Part shown: positions 55,601-64,000 of the stretch, one piece after another
How the letters are laid out: each line of letters starts with the position of its first letter
Numbering within the stretch: position 1 is the stretch's first letter
NCBI GenBank assembly: GCA_949775045.1
Contig: OX459097.1
Location: forward strand, 1,647,598 to 1,711,597
Direction: 5' to 3'
Length of the DNA stretch: 64,000 nucleotides
Origin: Metridium senile
Lineage: Eukaryota; Cnidaria; Anthozoa; Actiniaria; Metridiidae
Position numbers and translations under genes: made by a program
Notes under the pieces: generated by a model
Seen by the model: only the letters and a program-made list of their open reading frames with translations
The model's database searches: none
What the model was told of the DNA's origin: nothing

Positions 55601-58600
55601 GAAAAAATAGTTGTCGATAGCTCCGATGTCATCGACAGAATAGTTGAAAACAAAACATCAAATATACTGACTAATAGTACTGATAAAAGGATAGCTCGAT
55701 TGAGTAAGGAATATTGTCGCTTGTTAGTTCAAGAAAGCAAAGAAAACATTCATTATACTTAGAGCCTGAAAGCTGTCAAATTACCTTCACATGTACAGCT
55801 CCCGCTACAAATTCTTCTTCCTTGCGGCCGATTCATTGCGTTCTTAAATACTTATTAGATTGTGGAACCTAAACCAATTAAATTTCTTCAAATGCTTCTT
55901 TAAATACGTATAATAACACCTGCAGGACCTAAAGCGCTGGGTGAAAAATACAGAGAAATTTGCATGCCATGAACAGACCTATACACGTTTGACGTCAGAG
56001 TAATTAATTAAAAATAGCGTCATATAAAAGTCAAATTATATGACTGAATATTGAATTAACACTATTTTATATTCACAACAGACCTGGAGCCCGAAACAGT
56101 GCCGTCTGAAATTCTTGCGCGTGGCCCACAAGCACAAATTGCCTACAAACAAGCTTTAAAAAGTGGAGAAGTTAAGAATTATCGCTTGCCAGTTGTTTTG
56201 GTTGGTCAATCAGGCTCTGGAAAAACAAGCTTGCTAAGATCTCTTAATGGTAAAGCTTTGCCTCTAAGCACAATTCTTCATCAATTAATCTTCGTATACA
56301 TCTACTTTCAATCGTTCCGGATTTACGTTGGATTTTTATGCTGCACTGAGGCCGGGCTGCGCGTCACGGTCGGACTCACACTCTGTAATTTTATCTGCCA
56401 ATCGTTAGAGTTTGGCGACTTTTCGGATAACGACGCTTACTACACTCATCAAACTGCATGCACCAGGGAACGTAGAAGAACCACTGAGGAAATAACAAAC
56501 CCCGGCTGTGATGGGACACCAAACAGTATTCGCATTATTATTATTATCATTATTCTAAATAATTTATGGTTCCTTTTGTCTAGGGGAGAAATTCAACGCG
56601 TCTGTAGACAGCACTGTGGGAGCAAAAATTCAGCGTTCTTTAGCAAAGGTAGATTGCAACTGGGAGCGAAACGAAAACAACGACAACTTGTACAATCATT
56701 GCAAAGCTGTGGGAATTGTGAAGCATTTACACCCAGACTATGAAGATGACATTAACAGCTTTGATAATAATCAAAGCGAATATTCTACCCTAGACGATAG
56801 CGCCCAGAACAATGCAACTGCTCCTTTAATAGAACAAGAAGACAATAATACCACACAAAACGGATACAAGCAAGAACTTCTACCCGATGAAAAGCAAATG
56901 CAAATTGAGAAGGATTTAAAGAAACCCGCACAACCAAACCCAGACAATGAAGATGGGATTAACAGCTCAGATAACAATCAACTGAAAGAATATTCTACTA
57001 AGAACGATAGCGTCCAAAACAATGCAACTGCTCCGTTAGAATACAATAATACAACACAAAACGTAGACAAGCAAGAACTACCCGATGGAGTTGTGATATG
57101 TACAGAAAATATTTTAGCTGGAAAGCCAAAAAACTACCTATTTTTTCACACAATTGATTTTGCAGGGCAGCCGGTCTATAGTGTCACTCATCCAGTGTTT
57201 CTTCCTCCAAAAGGCATCTACCTTCTTGTTCACAGTTTAAAAAACGAATTACATGCTCAGGCAACCGACATGGAAAAGACTGGAGCAGTAGACAGGAAGA
57301 GGAGTGATCACGATCCCATGACAAATATGGGCTATTTGAAATTCTGGTTGTCCATGATTGATGCTATTTCAAAGGAGGTAGGAGTTACCCCTGTCTTTGT
57401 GGTCTCAACACATGCTGATAAACCTTTTGAAAAAGATGTAGAAACAACTGCAAGAAAGATTCTCGCAACTCTTACAGAAGAAGGCTTTGTACCAGGACGT
57501 CACGTCAATCATCGAATATACACTGTTGACAACACAGTTTCAGGAAGCTCAAGCCACGAGAATGCAGGCATAAAAAAACTTAAAACGGACATATCTGAAA
57601 AGGCAAAAATTCTTCCACAAATGAATGTGAAAATTCCAATTCGATGGTTGCGTTTTGAGGAGAAACTGGGGCATCTTGTCCAAGATCAGAAGAAAAAGCA
57701 CATTTCATTTCAAGAAGCCAAAAGTATTGCCTTACAATGTGAAGTGGATGTCTCATCAGATGAACTCGAGACATTACTGAACTATTTACATGATCTTAAA
57801 GTGATAATACATTTTCCAAAAACTTTTATGATAATAATTGATACACAATGGCTGCTTGACATGTTCGCTAAAGTAATAACTGTTCCACGAATAGAAGATC
57901 AAGAAGGGTATGGAAAACAATGGCAGAAACTCGAGAATGAAGGAATTATCGACGTCAAGTTTCTCGAACACCTGTGGAAGGACTTGCTGAACGATGACAC
58001 ATCAGTTGAATCGTTAATTACCATCATGGAAAAGTTCTGTCTCGTTTGCAAACAACGGGATGGCTCATTTCGTGTTCCTGCTATGTTGTCAAATAGTCCA
58101 ATCGATGAGTGGCATAAACTTATGAAAAGTGACGACTGTGCTTCCCCACTGTTGGTTCGTTTTAAGAGTTCGCATCTTCCTTTGGGCCTGTTTCCAAGGC
58201 TTCTAGTTAAAGTTGACGAGATGTGTAACTTGAATTGGAAGACTTCTTCTCCACCGCACCTACTTTCACGAAATTTTGCAAGGTATTTACACTTTTCAAA
58301 AAGTTATGCCCTAACCACACTATGCCAGGTAAAGTTGATTTCTTGGTGAGCACGAAAACGGAATAAAGTTAAAATCCGTCTACTCTTCGTAGGTTTTTTT
58401 AATTCAATTGGCTCTGGAGGACGTTTTTAAGAATTTAAGTTCCGTTTTCGGTAACAATTTATTAGAATAAATTATGTGGACGGGGTCTTGGTCTCTTTAC
58501 TTAGTCCGTTTTCGCATGGATTTTAAAATTCTTTTATTGACTTTCAAAATACTCCGAGGTCTAGCACCTAAATATCTTATTGACCTAATAAATGTATTGC

Positions 58601-61600
58601 CCCCTCACGCTACAGTCTGTGGCGGAATGACAATGGACTTTTACTTAATAGACATACGAATATCACTAACCCTAAGGCAATGGGGACCGTGCGTTCATGG
58701 CAAGTGCACCACAAATCTGGAACAGTATGCCTTTGCTTGCAAGGACCACAGAGAACATTTTAGTGAATTTAAACGCTGTGTTAAGACATTTTTATTTCGT
58801 GAAGCATTTTATTGAACTTTTTTTGTTTTTAGATCCTTTCGTAGTAAATAATTTGTCTAAAAATAATATTTTAGCTCATAGCATTTTTAGATTTTATCTG
58901 TATACATTTTATATATATATATATTCTTCTTTTCTATATTATTAATTTGTATTATCATATGTATATATTATTATATTATCATTTTTATATTGCGCGCGCA
59001 TTTGAATATTGTATAGAAAATGCGCAATATAAGTAATAAATTTTTATTATTATATTTACAATATAGTTCTATTGTTTTCGCTCAATCTTCATAAAATTTT
59101 TTGTCTCTTGTATGTAGGTTTTACATCCAGCTTGATGGTGATTTTCTTAGCTTGGTCTTCTGGTCCGACACAACAACAATTGCAGTAGCCTTAATCGAGG
59201 ACGTGAACCAGGGTCTACGTGACAACGATTATGCTCAACAGTGCAAGTCCATATTAGAATTCCTACTTAAAACCCTTAACATAATGGTGACATCTTTCTC
59301 TTGGATGAAAAGTTTGGTTGAATTTGACTTCTGTATACATTGTTCTATTTGCCTTAACACCACGTACTTTTGCAAAAAGCACAACAAAAAAGACTGTTTA
59401 CGAGACTCCTGTGTCCACCTTGTATCAGACAAAGAGCTTTTGGAGACTACTAAACCTCGGTGTCAAAAGAACCCGACAGTGACAAGAAATGTTATACCAG
59501 ATACTTCCTACTCACACTGGTTTCCAAGATCAAAGAGTCAGGTAATTTGGTAATGACATTAAGTATGGATGGTAATATTCTTTTAACATTTAAAAGTATT
59601 TCAAAAATCATTGTCGCAGCCGAACCTACAATCCAATCCACATAGAAGTTGTGTGGAAATCTTTTGACAACTCGACAGAATTTTTCTTCTGCAACACGCC
59701 GCATGAATTCAATCTTAAATTCGTGTGTGCAATGCACAGAAAGCGAGTTTTCGCTAGTTCACGTCGCGGTGACAAAACCGGCCCCGGGTCGAGTATTTGC
59801 ATTGACAAATAATACTATAACTTTTAGCGCCCTATCCGTAGTTACAAGGTTTTCTTATTTTCTATACTAGTCTGAAGTTGGAAAGAAAGACGTCGAAAAC
59901 ATATCTTATGCTATCTGCTCGTCTTCGAGAAAAGATGAAGGTTAGTTTTCGGTAATCAATAATAATCATAGTAATGTGTTTTTATAGCCAAGATTTAAAT
60001 TATATATGCCAATGGGGGGGATCCGATATATAAAAGACGGGGATGCAGATAGAACATTTTGCAAAAGACCTCTAGGAGCTACCAATTTCTTTTTTTTTTT
60101 TACCCTTTTTACGGTTACGTTTATTTTGATTCATTCCGGTTGCCAAAATCTCATTTCGGGTATGATATTCACCATTGAACACCCTAAAAGATAACAGCTT
60201 TGTCCCTGGTTGTAAATGTTCTTTTAAATTCTTAGCAATCAATCATCGATTACAAGATTTCAACCACTAAAAGGTAGGACGAAGATCCTTGCCGTAACGA
60301 ATTATCTACACTTTTCTTTTCTCGTTCTCATTTCCAATCTATTAATTAAAAACAGTTTAAATGTAAATTAACTTCCATGACTTAGTATGTGCTATGGTAC
60401 ACACAGAAGGAACGTTCTTTCGGCCCCAGTCTCCTCTGGAAAGTCTCCTCTGGAATTCTGGAAAGGCCTGTTAAAAATGTGAATATGTTTTTGCGCCATG
60501 AAACGATGTGATGGTTGGAGCTCGACTAAAGGTTAAGATTGTGACGATAGATGAGCACATCTAGCGCACAATTTTGACAGAAAACCGTGCTGACCCGACA
60601 CTTATAAGTTAATAATATGACTGTGCTATGGAATCCATTTCGTTGATTGTTCTCTCTATCCATAGTCCTTTGCAGTCGTGAATTGGGGAAAACACGTGCG
60701 TGTCAAAATACCGTAGCTCGGTTCGTGAAGTGAAATAAAGGAGAAATACTTTTCCGAGCCATAGCACAAGCAGGACTGAATTTTGATTTGAAAACGACTT
60801 TTAGGCTATAATCGATAATTTCGATAAAAAATCAATTTTCAAAAAGTGTGATTTTTATTATTGAAAACTTATGCGAAAAAATGGTCGTTTTTTACTTCAA
60901 GCTAAACTTTCAAGGAAGCTTTTTGTGTCAAATCGCATCATTGGTTTCTTGTGACTTATTTGCTCGGTGATATCTAGATGGTTGTTGGACAAAGGGTGAA
61001 ATGTCTAATCAGTTTTGGCGTTCACGGATGAATGATCGGTTGTTAAACAAAGCCTAAGTGTCACTATGGACCGATTTTCTCCTTTTCTGACCAAAATCAC
61101 CGAAGCTGAAAAGCAATCCTCATTATTCAAATGAAAACAAGTTGTTTGGTGTAATTTCGAATGATTTGTGCTAGGTTTGAAAAGTTTCTAAAAAATTGTC
61201 ATTTAGGTCGTTTTCATTCTCACCCCTTCGATTATATAGTAATAATAATAGCTCTAATGATTATTGTGATATCATTAATAACTATCATTAACGCATTTCT
61301 GTCATAGTAAATCTTCTTTTCAGAACTCCCTTCAATATGCTAATTTTGCCAGAAAGCAGAAATCCTTTAAAACTGTGCTTCATTTGAAGTCATTCTATTT
61401 TTCAGATCTTTCTTTGATGAACCTACATGAAGAAGAAAGGTTAGTAAAAACATTTTTGCTTTCGTTATTAAGTTGATCAAAAATAACTTGATAATATTTC
61501 TCTTGATATTTTTAAAAGGAACTATCCTGTTTTCTCTTGATATTTTTAAAAGGAACTATCCTGTTTTCGTTTGGTTTAGTGCAGCTCAGCTCAGTTTTAT

Positions 61601-64000
61601 ATTGTTATTTGTATCTCTACAAACATTTTTTTTTTCTTTGATTTCATTATATTTCAGAGACAATTTGTTTCAACTGTCCCCTTCTCAGTTCCGTGTGCCA
61701 TTGTTAAAGGTAGCCGAGCTTGCAATGATATAGAGACACATGAATAATTGTCCCGCAAGGTGTCAAAAGGTATTTGTCATTGCAAGCTCAATATTCATCT
61801 CGCTTCAATGCAAAGGCCCGGCTACCTTTCAAGACGGCGCAGGGGAACTGTTACCCTGAGTTCCACAGGCTCGAGAACCAGGGTAGGGAACTGTGAAAGG
61901 GACTATTGACATTTATTGACAGGTTTTATATTTCAGGGACATTTTATTGACATTTTCTCTGATTTCTTTATTACAGGGTCAATTTCTTTCAATTGACTCT
62001 CCTGTTGTTCCGGGATGGTAATCAAAAACTGCGAGAGTTCTTCAAATCTCAATGGCCAGTAGTCTACCAAAATAAGACAGGGACCCCACCCCCATCATTA
62101 TGGACTGACATTCCTAATGATGCAACAGAAATGAAGAACAATGAAACCAAACCGTTGAAATTCCAATTGAATGATCAGAAAGTAAAGTTTGATTCTGGCG
62201 ACACAAATACCTGGGATTTTTCGCTTATAACAACAGTTTTGAACAATTCAACACTGAAGTTTGTGACACCTTTAACTCCTGAAAGTAACGCAATTAAAGA
62301 GTTAAAAGAGATACGTAATAAATCGATTGGTCATGCGCCAGATGCTAAAATACCAACTGCTGTGTTTAACACTGAGTGGCCAAAGGCTTGTAATGCTTTA
62401 AAAACGTTTGGAGTAACTCAAGATGATATTGACCAAGTTAAAAAAGGTAGGTTTAAGTTACTTTTGTTGTGGTGCAGAATGCAATCTTTATTTAAAGTTT
62501 TCTGTGTTAGATGTGAATAAACCTGTAGATGAGTTGCTTCCTTTTCTTAACGAATCACTAAACGTTGCTTGCGTTTCTTGTGTCATGGTGTATAATTCAA
62601 TCTTAATTCAAAGTTTTCTGTGTTAGATGTGAAGAAGCCTGTAGATGTGTTGGTTCCTTTGCTTAACGAATCACTGAAGGTTGAGAAAGAAATCCTAGAT
62701 GCCATCAATAAATGTAAGTTTTATTTCAATCAACAATCAACTTTGCATTTCATTTTTCTAGATCTTGTGCTAAGATTTGCCATAATGCAATAGCAAATAA
62801 GCTCATCCCTCCATTTTGCAACAACTTTTATTCTAATTATTGTCATATTTACTTATTTTTCATAGTGGAAGAAAAAAATGAAAGTCGACATCACGAAACC
62901 CTCTCTGCAATACAGCATGTAAATGAAGATGTAAAAAAAAACATACGAGAAGGTAAAATGCCACCCCTCCCAGTTTAGAAAACATACAGGACTGAATTTT
63001 GATGTGAAAATGGCTTTTTAGGCTATAATCGATAATTTCGATAAAAAAATCCACTTTCAAAAAGTGTGATTTTTATTGTTTGAAAACTTATGCGAAAATG
63101 GTCACTTTTTGCTTTGCTAAACTTTCAAGGAAGCTTTTTGTGCCAAATCGAATCATTGGTTTCTTGTGACTGATTTGCTCAGTGATATCTAGATATTTAT
63201 CTTGGATAAGGCTAGGTGAAATGTCCAATCAGTATTGATGTTGATTGGAGTTCACGATTGAGTGATCGGTTGACCAAAATCACAAAAGCTGGATAGCAAT
63301 CCTCAATTTTCAAATGAAAACAAGTTGTTTCAGTGGTGTAATTTGGGATGATTTTCGCTAGGTTTGAATTTTTTTTAATTAAATAGTCATTTAGGTCAAT
63401 TTCATTTTCACCCCCCTACCCCCGATTATTAGTAATAATAATAGCTGTAAAGATTATATATTGCGATATCATTAACCCTTTCACTCCTACGGCGCCCGAA
63501 GCCGCCCGTAAAAAACGACCTTGCTTTGAAAAATTCTAATTTTTTTTAAAAAGCCACTGGGAAGTTCTTCAAATTTTCATAGCATATCAGTCACAAGAAA
63601 CAAGCAATTTTAGCACAAAAATTCCATATAAACTTTAGGAAAGTCAAAAATGACCAAGAATGATCTTGTGCTAAGATTTGCCATAATGCAATAGCTAATA
63701 AGCTGATTTCTCCATTTTGCAACAACTTTTATTCTAATTATTGTCATATATTATTTATTTTTCATAGTGGAAGAAAAAAATGAAAGTCGACATCAAGAAA
63801 CCCTCTCTGTAATACAGCATGTAAATGAAGATTTAAAAACAAACATACTACAAGGAGGTACAATACCATCCCTGCCAGTTTAGAAAACATACAAATCAGT
63901 TAAAGCTCAATCTAGTTTAGTGTTGGCCAACAAAGGATGGGAAACAATGCAACACATGTGTAAGTGATGGGGGATGGGAGGGGGAGGAGAGGAGAGGAGA
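52205..64000 (+). CDS. Gene 5: ROCO-type GTPase with HEPN domain (partial, at least 1118 aa)
   Basis: Exons: 52205-52304, 52487-52612, 56082-56249, 56584-58282, 59118-59541, 59871-59940, 61406-61439, 61977-62446, 62627-62713, 62866-62952 and 63768-63857, continuing past the window. All introns are GT-AG and the joined frame is open. It begins MGNLFGCPGRG like gene 4. The Roc GTPase has P-loop GQSGSGKT (117-124), G3 DFAGQP (323-328) and THAD (407-410) at the G4 position. An Asn-rich insert with a doubled ~65-residue unit separates G1 from G3. A COR region follows to about 700, then a Cys-rich region, then a DZIP3-type HEPN domain with RNKSIGH (987-993). Roc-COR proteins are GTP-dependent dimeric signalling switches, and HEPN domains often cleave or bind RNA. 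Intron 2 carries a DDE transposon. Confidence 0.8.
53135..53282. mobile_element. MITE 'CACTAAAAGTGTGCAA', copy 2, nested in the DDE transposon
   Basis: Ends 'tagagtacaatcactaaaag' and 'cttttagtgtttgtactcta'. The body is almost identical to 22557-22714. It truncates the minus-strand ORF of the host transposon, so it inserted later. Confidence 0.85.
53283..53804 (-). pseudogene. Second ORF of the DDE transposon (accessory or DNA-binding protein), frameshifted
   Basis: The minus strand from 53804 reads 'NEKKFVLECHNLSMGKGWDK', then 'VVRIYLEAPEQRAINRMKNV' and a Ser/Thr-rich stretch. It stops at 53460, while an overlapping frame from 53506 continues with Lys-rich 'KETPAQKQLKSKLR', an acidic Ser-Asp run and 'PSGKKKKSDREVAREAQEAH'. 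The two are most simply one protein broken by a frameshift near 53470-53500. The distal end runs into a MITE that supplies the stop. I do not recognise a Myb/SANT signature with confidence. Confidence 0.6.
54154..55046 (+). pseudogene. DDE transposase remnants
   Basis: 54154-54381 opens MDLLEVRAVLFSVLAFV, perhaps the N-terminal part. 54584-54883 holds the first two catalytic Asp. 54905-55046 holds 'VEHVFKDMK' and 'CIELAAFLTERRVRLFENL', with a TAG after 'NIWRHPR'. At least two frameshifts and one nonsense codon show inactivity. Confidence 0.75.
55425..56081. other. Gene 5 intron 2, right part
   Basis: No repeat or exon recognised between the transposon and exon 3. Confidence 0.5.
56082..58282 (+). 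CDS. Gene 5 Roc-COR exons (56082-56249 and 56584-58282)
   Basis: The P-loop is in the first exon and the remaining GTPase motifs and COR region in the second. Residues about 182-300 are Asn/Asp/Gln-rich and contain two related units, each with 'NNATAPL' and 'NNTTQN'. The 1.7-kb exon ends GCAAG|GTATTT in phase 2. The COR part has 'WLRFEEKLGHL', 'VIIHFP' and 'TQWLLDMFAKVI', as usual for this family. Confidence 0.82.
56340..56555 (+). mobile_element. SINE fragment in gene 5 intron 3
   Basis: 'agaaccactgaggaaataac' and the preceding body match the SINE at 44797-45103. The (ATT)n tail at 56533-56560 marks the 3' end. Confidence 0.6.
58474..59058 (+). mobile_element. LINE 3' fragment in gene 5 intron 4
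   Basis: 'FRMDFKILLLTFKILRGLAP' and, in shifted frames, 'MASAPQIWNSMPLLARTTEN' and 'CVKTFLFREAFY' are the end of a LINE reverse transcriptase ORF. It is frameshifted and inactive. An AT-rich 3' tail with 'gcgcaatataagtaataaat' follows. Confidence 0.8.
60772..61290. repeat. Repeat Y, copy 1 (gene 5 intron 6)
   Basis: 'ggactgaattttgat', 'ggctataatcgataatttcg' and 'gcttttttgcg'-type segments through 'tagtaataataatagct' recur at 62989-63450 with about 10 percent differences. No coding potential. Confidence 0.78.
61657..61700 (+). pseudogene. Partial duplicate of the HEPN exon start
   Basis: After an acceptor 'tatatttcag', this reads 'DNLFQLSPSQFRVPLLK', like the start of the true exon at 61977. 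It is only a remnant or a weak alternative exon. A palindromic MITE ('ggtagccgagcttgcaatga' with its inverse, to about 61840) follows at once. Confidence 0.5.
61977..62446 (+). CDS. Gene 5 HEPN-domain exon
   Basis: 470-nt exon, acceptor ATTACAG. It starts 'FFQLTLLLFRDGNQKLREFF', contains 'TWDFSLITTVL' and 'IKELKEIRNKSIGHAPDAKI', and ends KKG at a GTAGGT donor. R-N-x(4)-H is the active-site motif of HEPN RNase-fold domains, and the order resembles the HEPN domain of DZIP3-like proteins of cnidarians. Confidence 0.8.
62511..62623 (+). pseudogene. Dead duplicate of gene 5 exon 9
   Basis: Opens after an acceptor 'ctgtgttag' identical to that of exon 62627-62713 and reads 'DVNKPVDELLPFLNESLN', like the live exon. 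It lacks a donor and runs to a stop. The two copies are 116 bp apart, a local tandem duplication. Confidence 0.75.
62627..63857 (+). CDS. Gene 5 exons 9-11 (62627-62713, 62866-62952, 63768-63857)
   Basis: Three short phase-1 exons encoding polar helical sequence. The last two are duplicates of each other: 'EEKNESRHHETLSAIQHVNE' versus 'EEKNESRHQETLSVIQHVNE', with the second one codon longer. Their flanks are also duplicated (62756-62988 and 63662-63890). Charged heptad-like content suggests a coiled coil after the HEPN domain. Confidence 0.68.
62989..63661. mobile_element. Repeat Y, copy 2, between duplicated exons
   Basis: Homologous to 60772-61290. Its right part (63584-63661, 'tcagtcacaagaaac') is an inverted, diverged version of an inner segment at about 63105-63180, so the element ends may be inverted repeats. 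It separates gene 5 exons 10 and 11. Confidence 0.65.

Overview
This window looks like animal nuclear DNA, and I favour a cnidarian (anthozoan) over a sponge. It is AT-rich, has short coding exons with GT-AG introns, no operons, and a dense load of LINE, SINE, MITE and foldback elements. The gene content (tandem Death domains; Roc-COR followed by a DZIP3-type HEPN domain) is typical of early-branching animals. The taxonomic call is an inference.

Five genes can be assembled by hand from splice sites and reading phase. Gene 1 (minus, 7513-2020) and gene 2 (plus, 8349-14852) are head to head and encode four and three consecutive Death domains. Gene 3 (plus, 26948-31771) joins an unrecognised 246-residue N-terminal region and two small linker exons to three Death domains; a 45-bp coding-type minisatellite (27872-28851) is a possible alternative terminal exon. 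Gene 4 (plus, 36744-47501) is a paralogue of gene 3 with a short acylation-type N-terminus, linker exons and three Death domains. Gene 5 (plus, 52205 to beyond 64000) starts with the same type of 5' exons as gene 4 but continues into a Roc-COR GTPase and a HEPN domain. This gives 13 Death domains in four genes beside a ROCO-HEPN gene.

Nearly all coding introns are phase 1, so the Death-domain and linker exons are interchangeable cassettes. The same linker exon occurs in genes 2 and 4, and the same 5' region and first-exon type occur in genes 4 and 5, with the 5' region also in gene 3. I read the locus as a diversifying set of oligomerisation scaffolds, probably for innate immunity or regulated cell death. 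The architecture is visible in the sequence; the function is inferred.

Between genes 2 and 3 lies an 8.0-kb foldback transposon (17757-25758) with about 1.1-kb inverted termini and an 8-bp target duplication. It is inserted in a repeat whose uninterrupted copies are also in the window. It holds a decayed LINE, a Crypton-like first exon and several MITEs. A decayed DDE transposon of PIF/Harbinger type (52848-55421) sits in intron 2 of gene 5. Introns of gene 4 hold two large palindromes. I saw no convincing functional tRNA, rRNA or CRISPR array.
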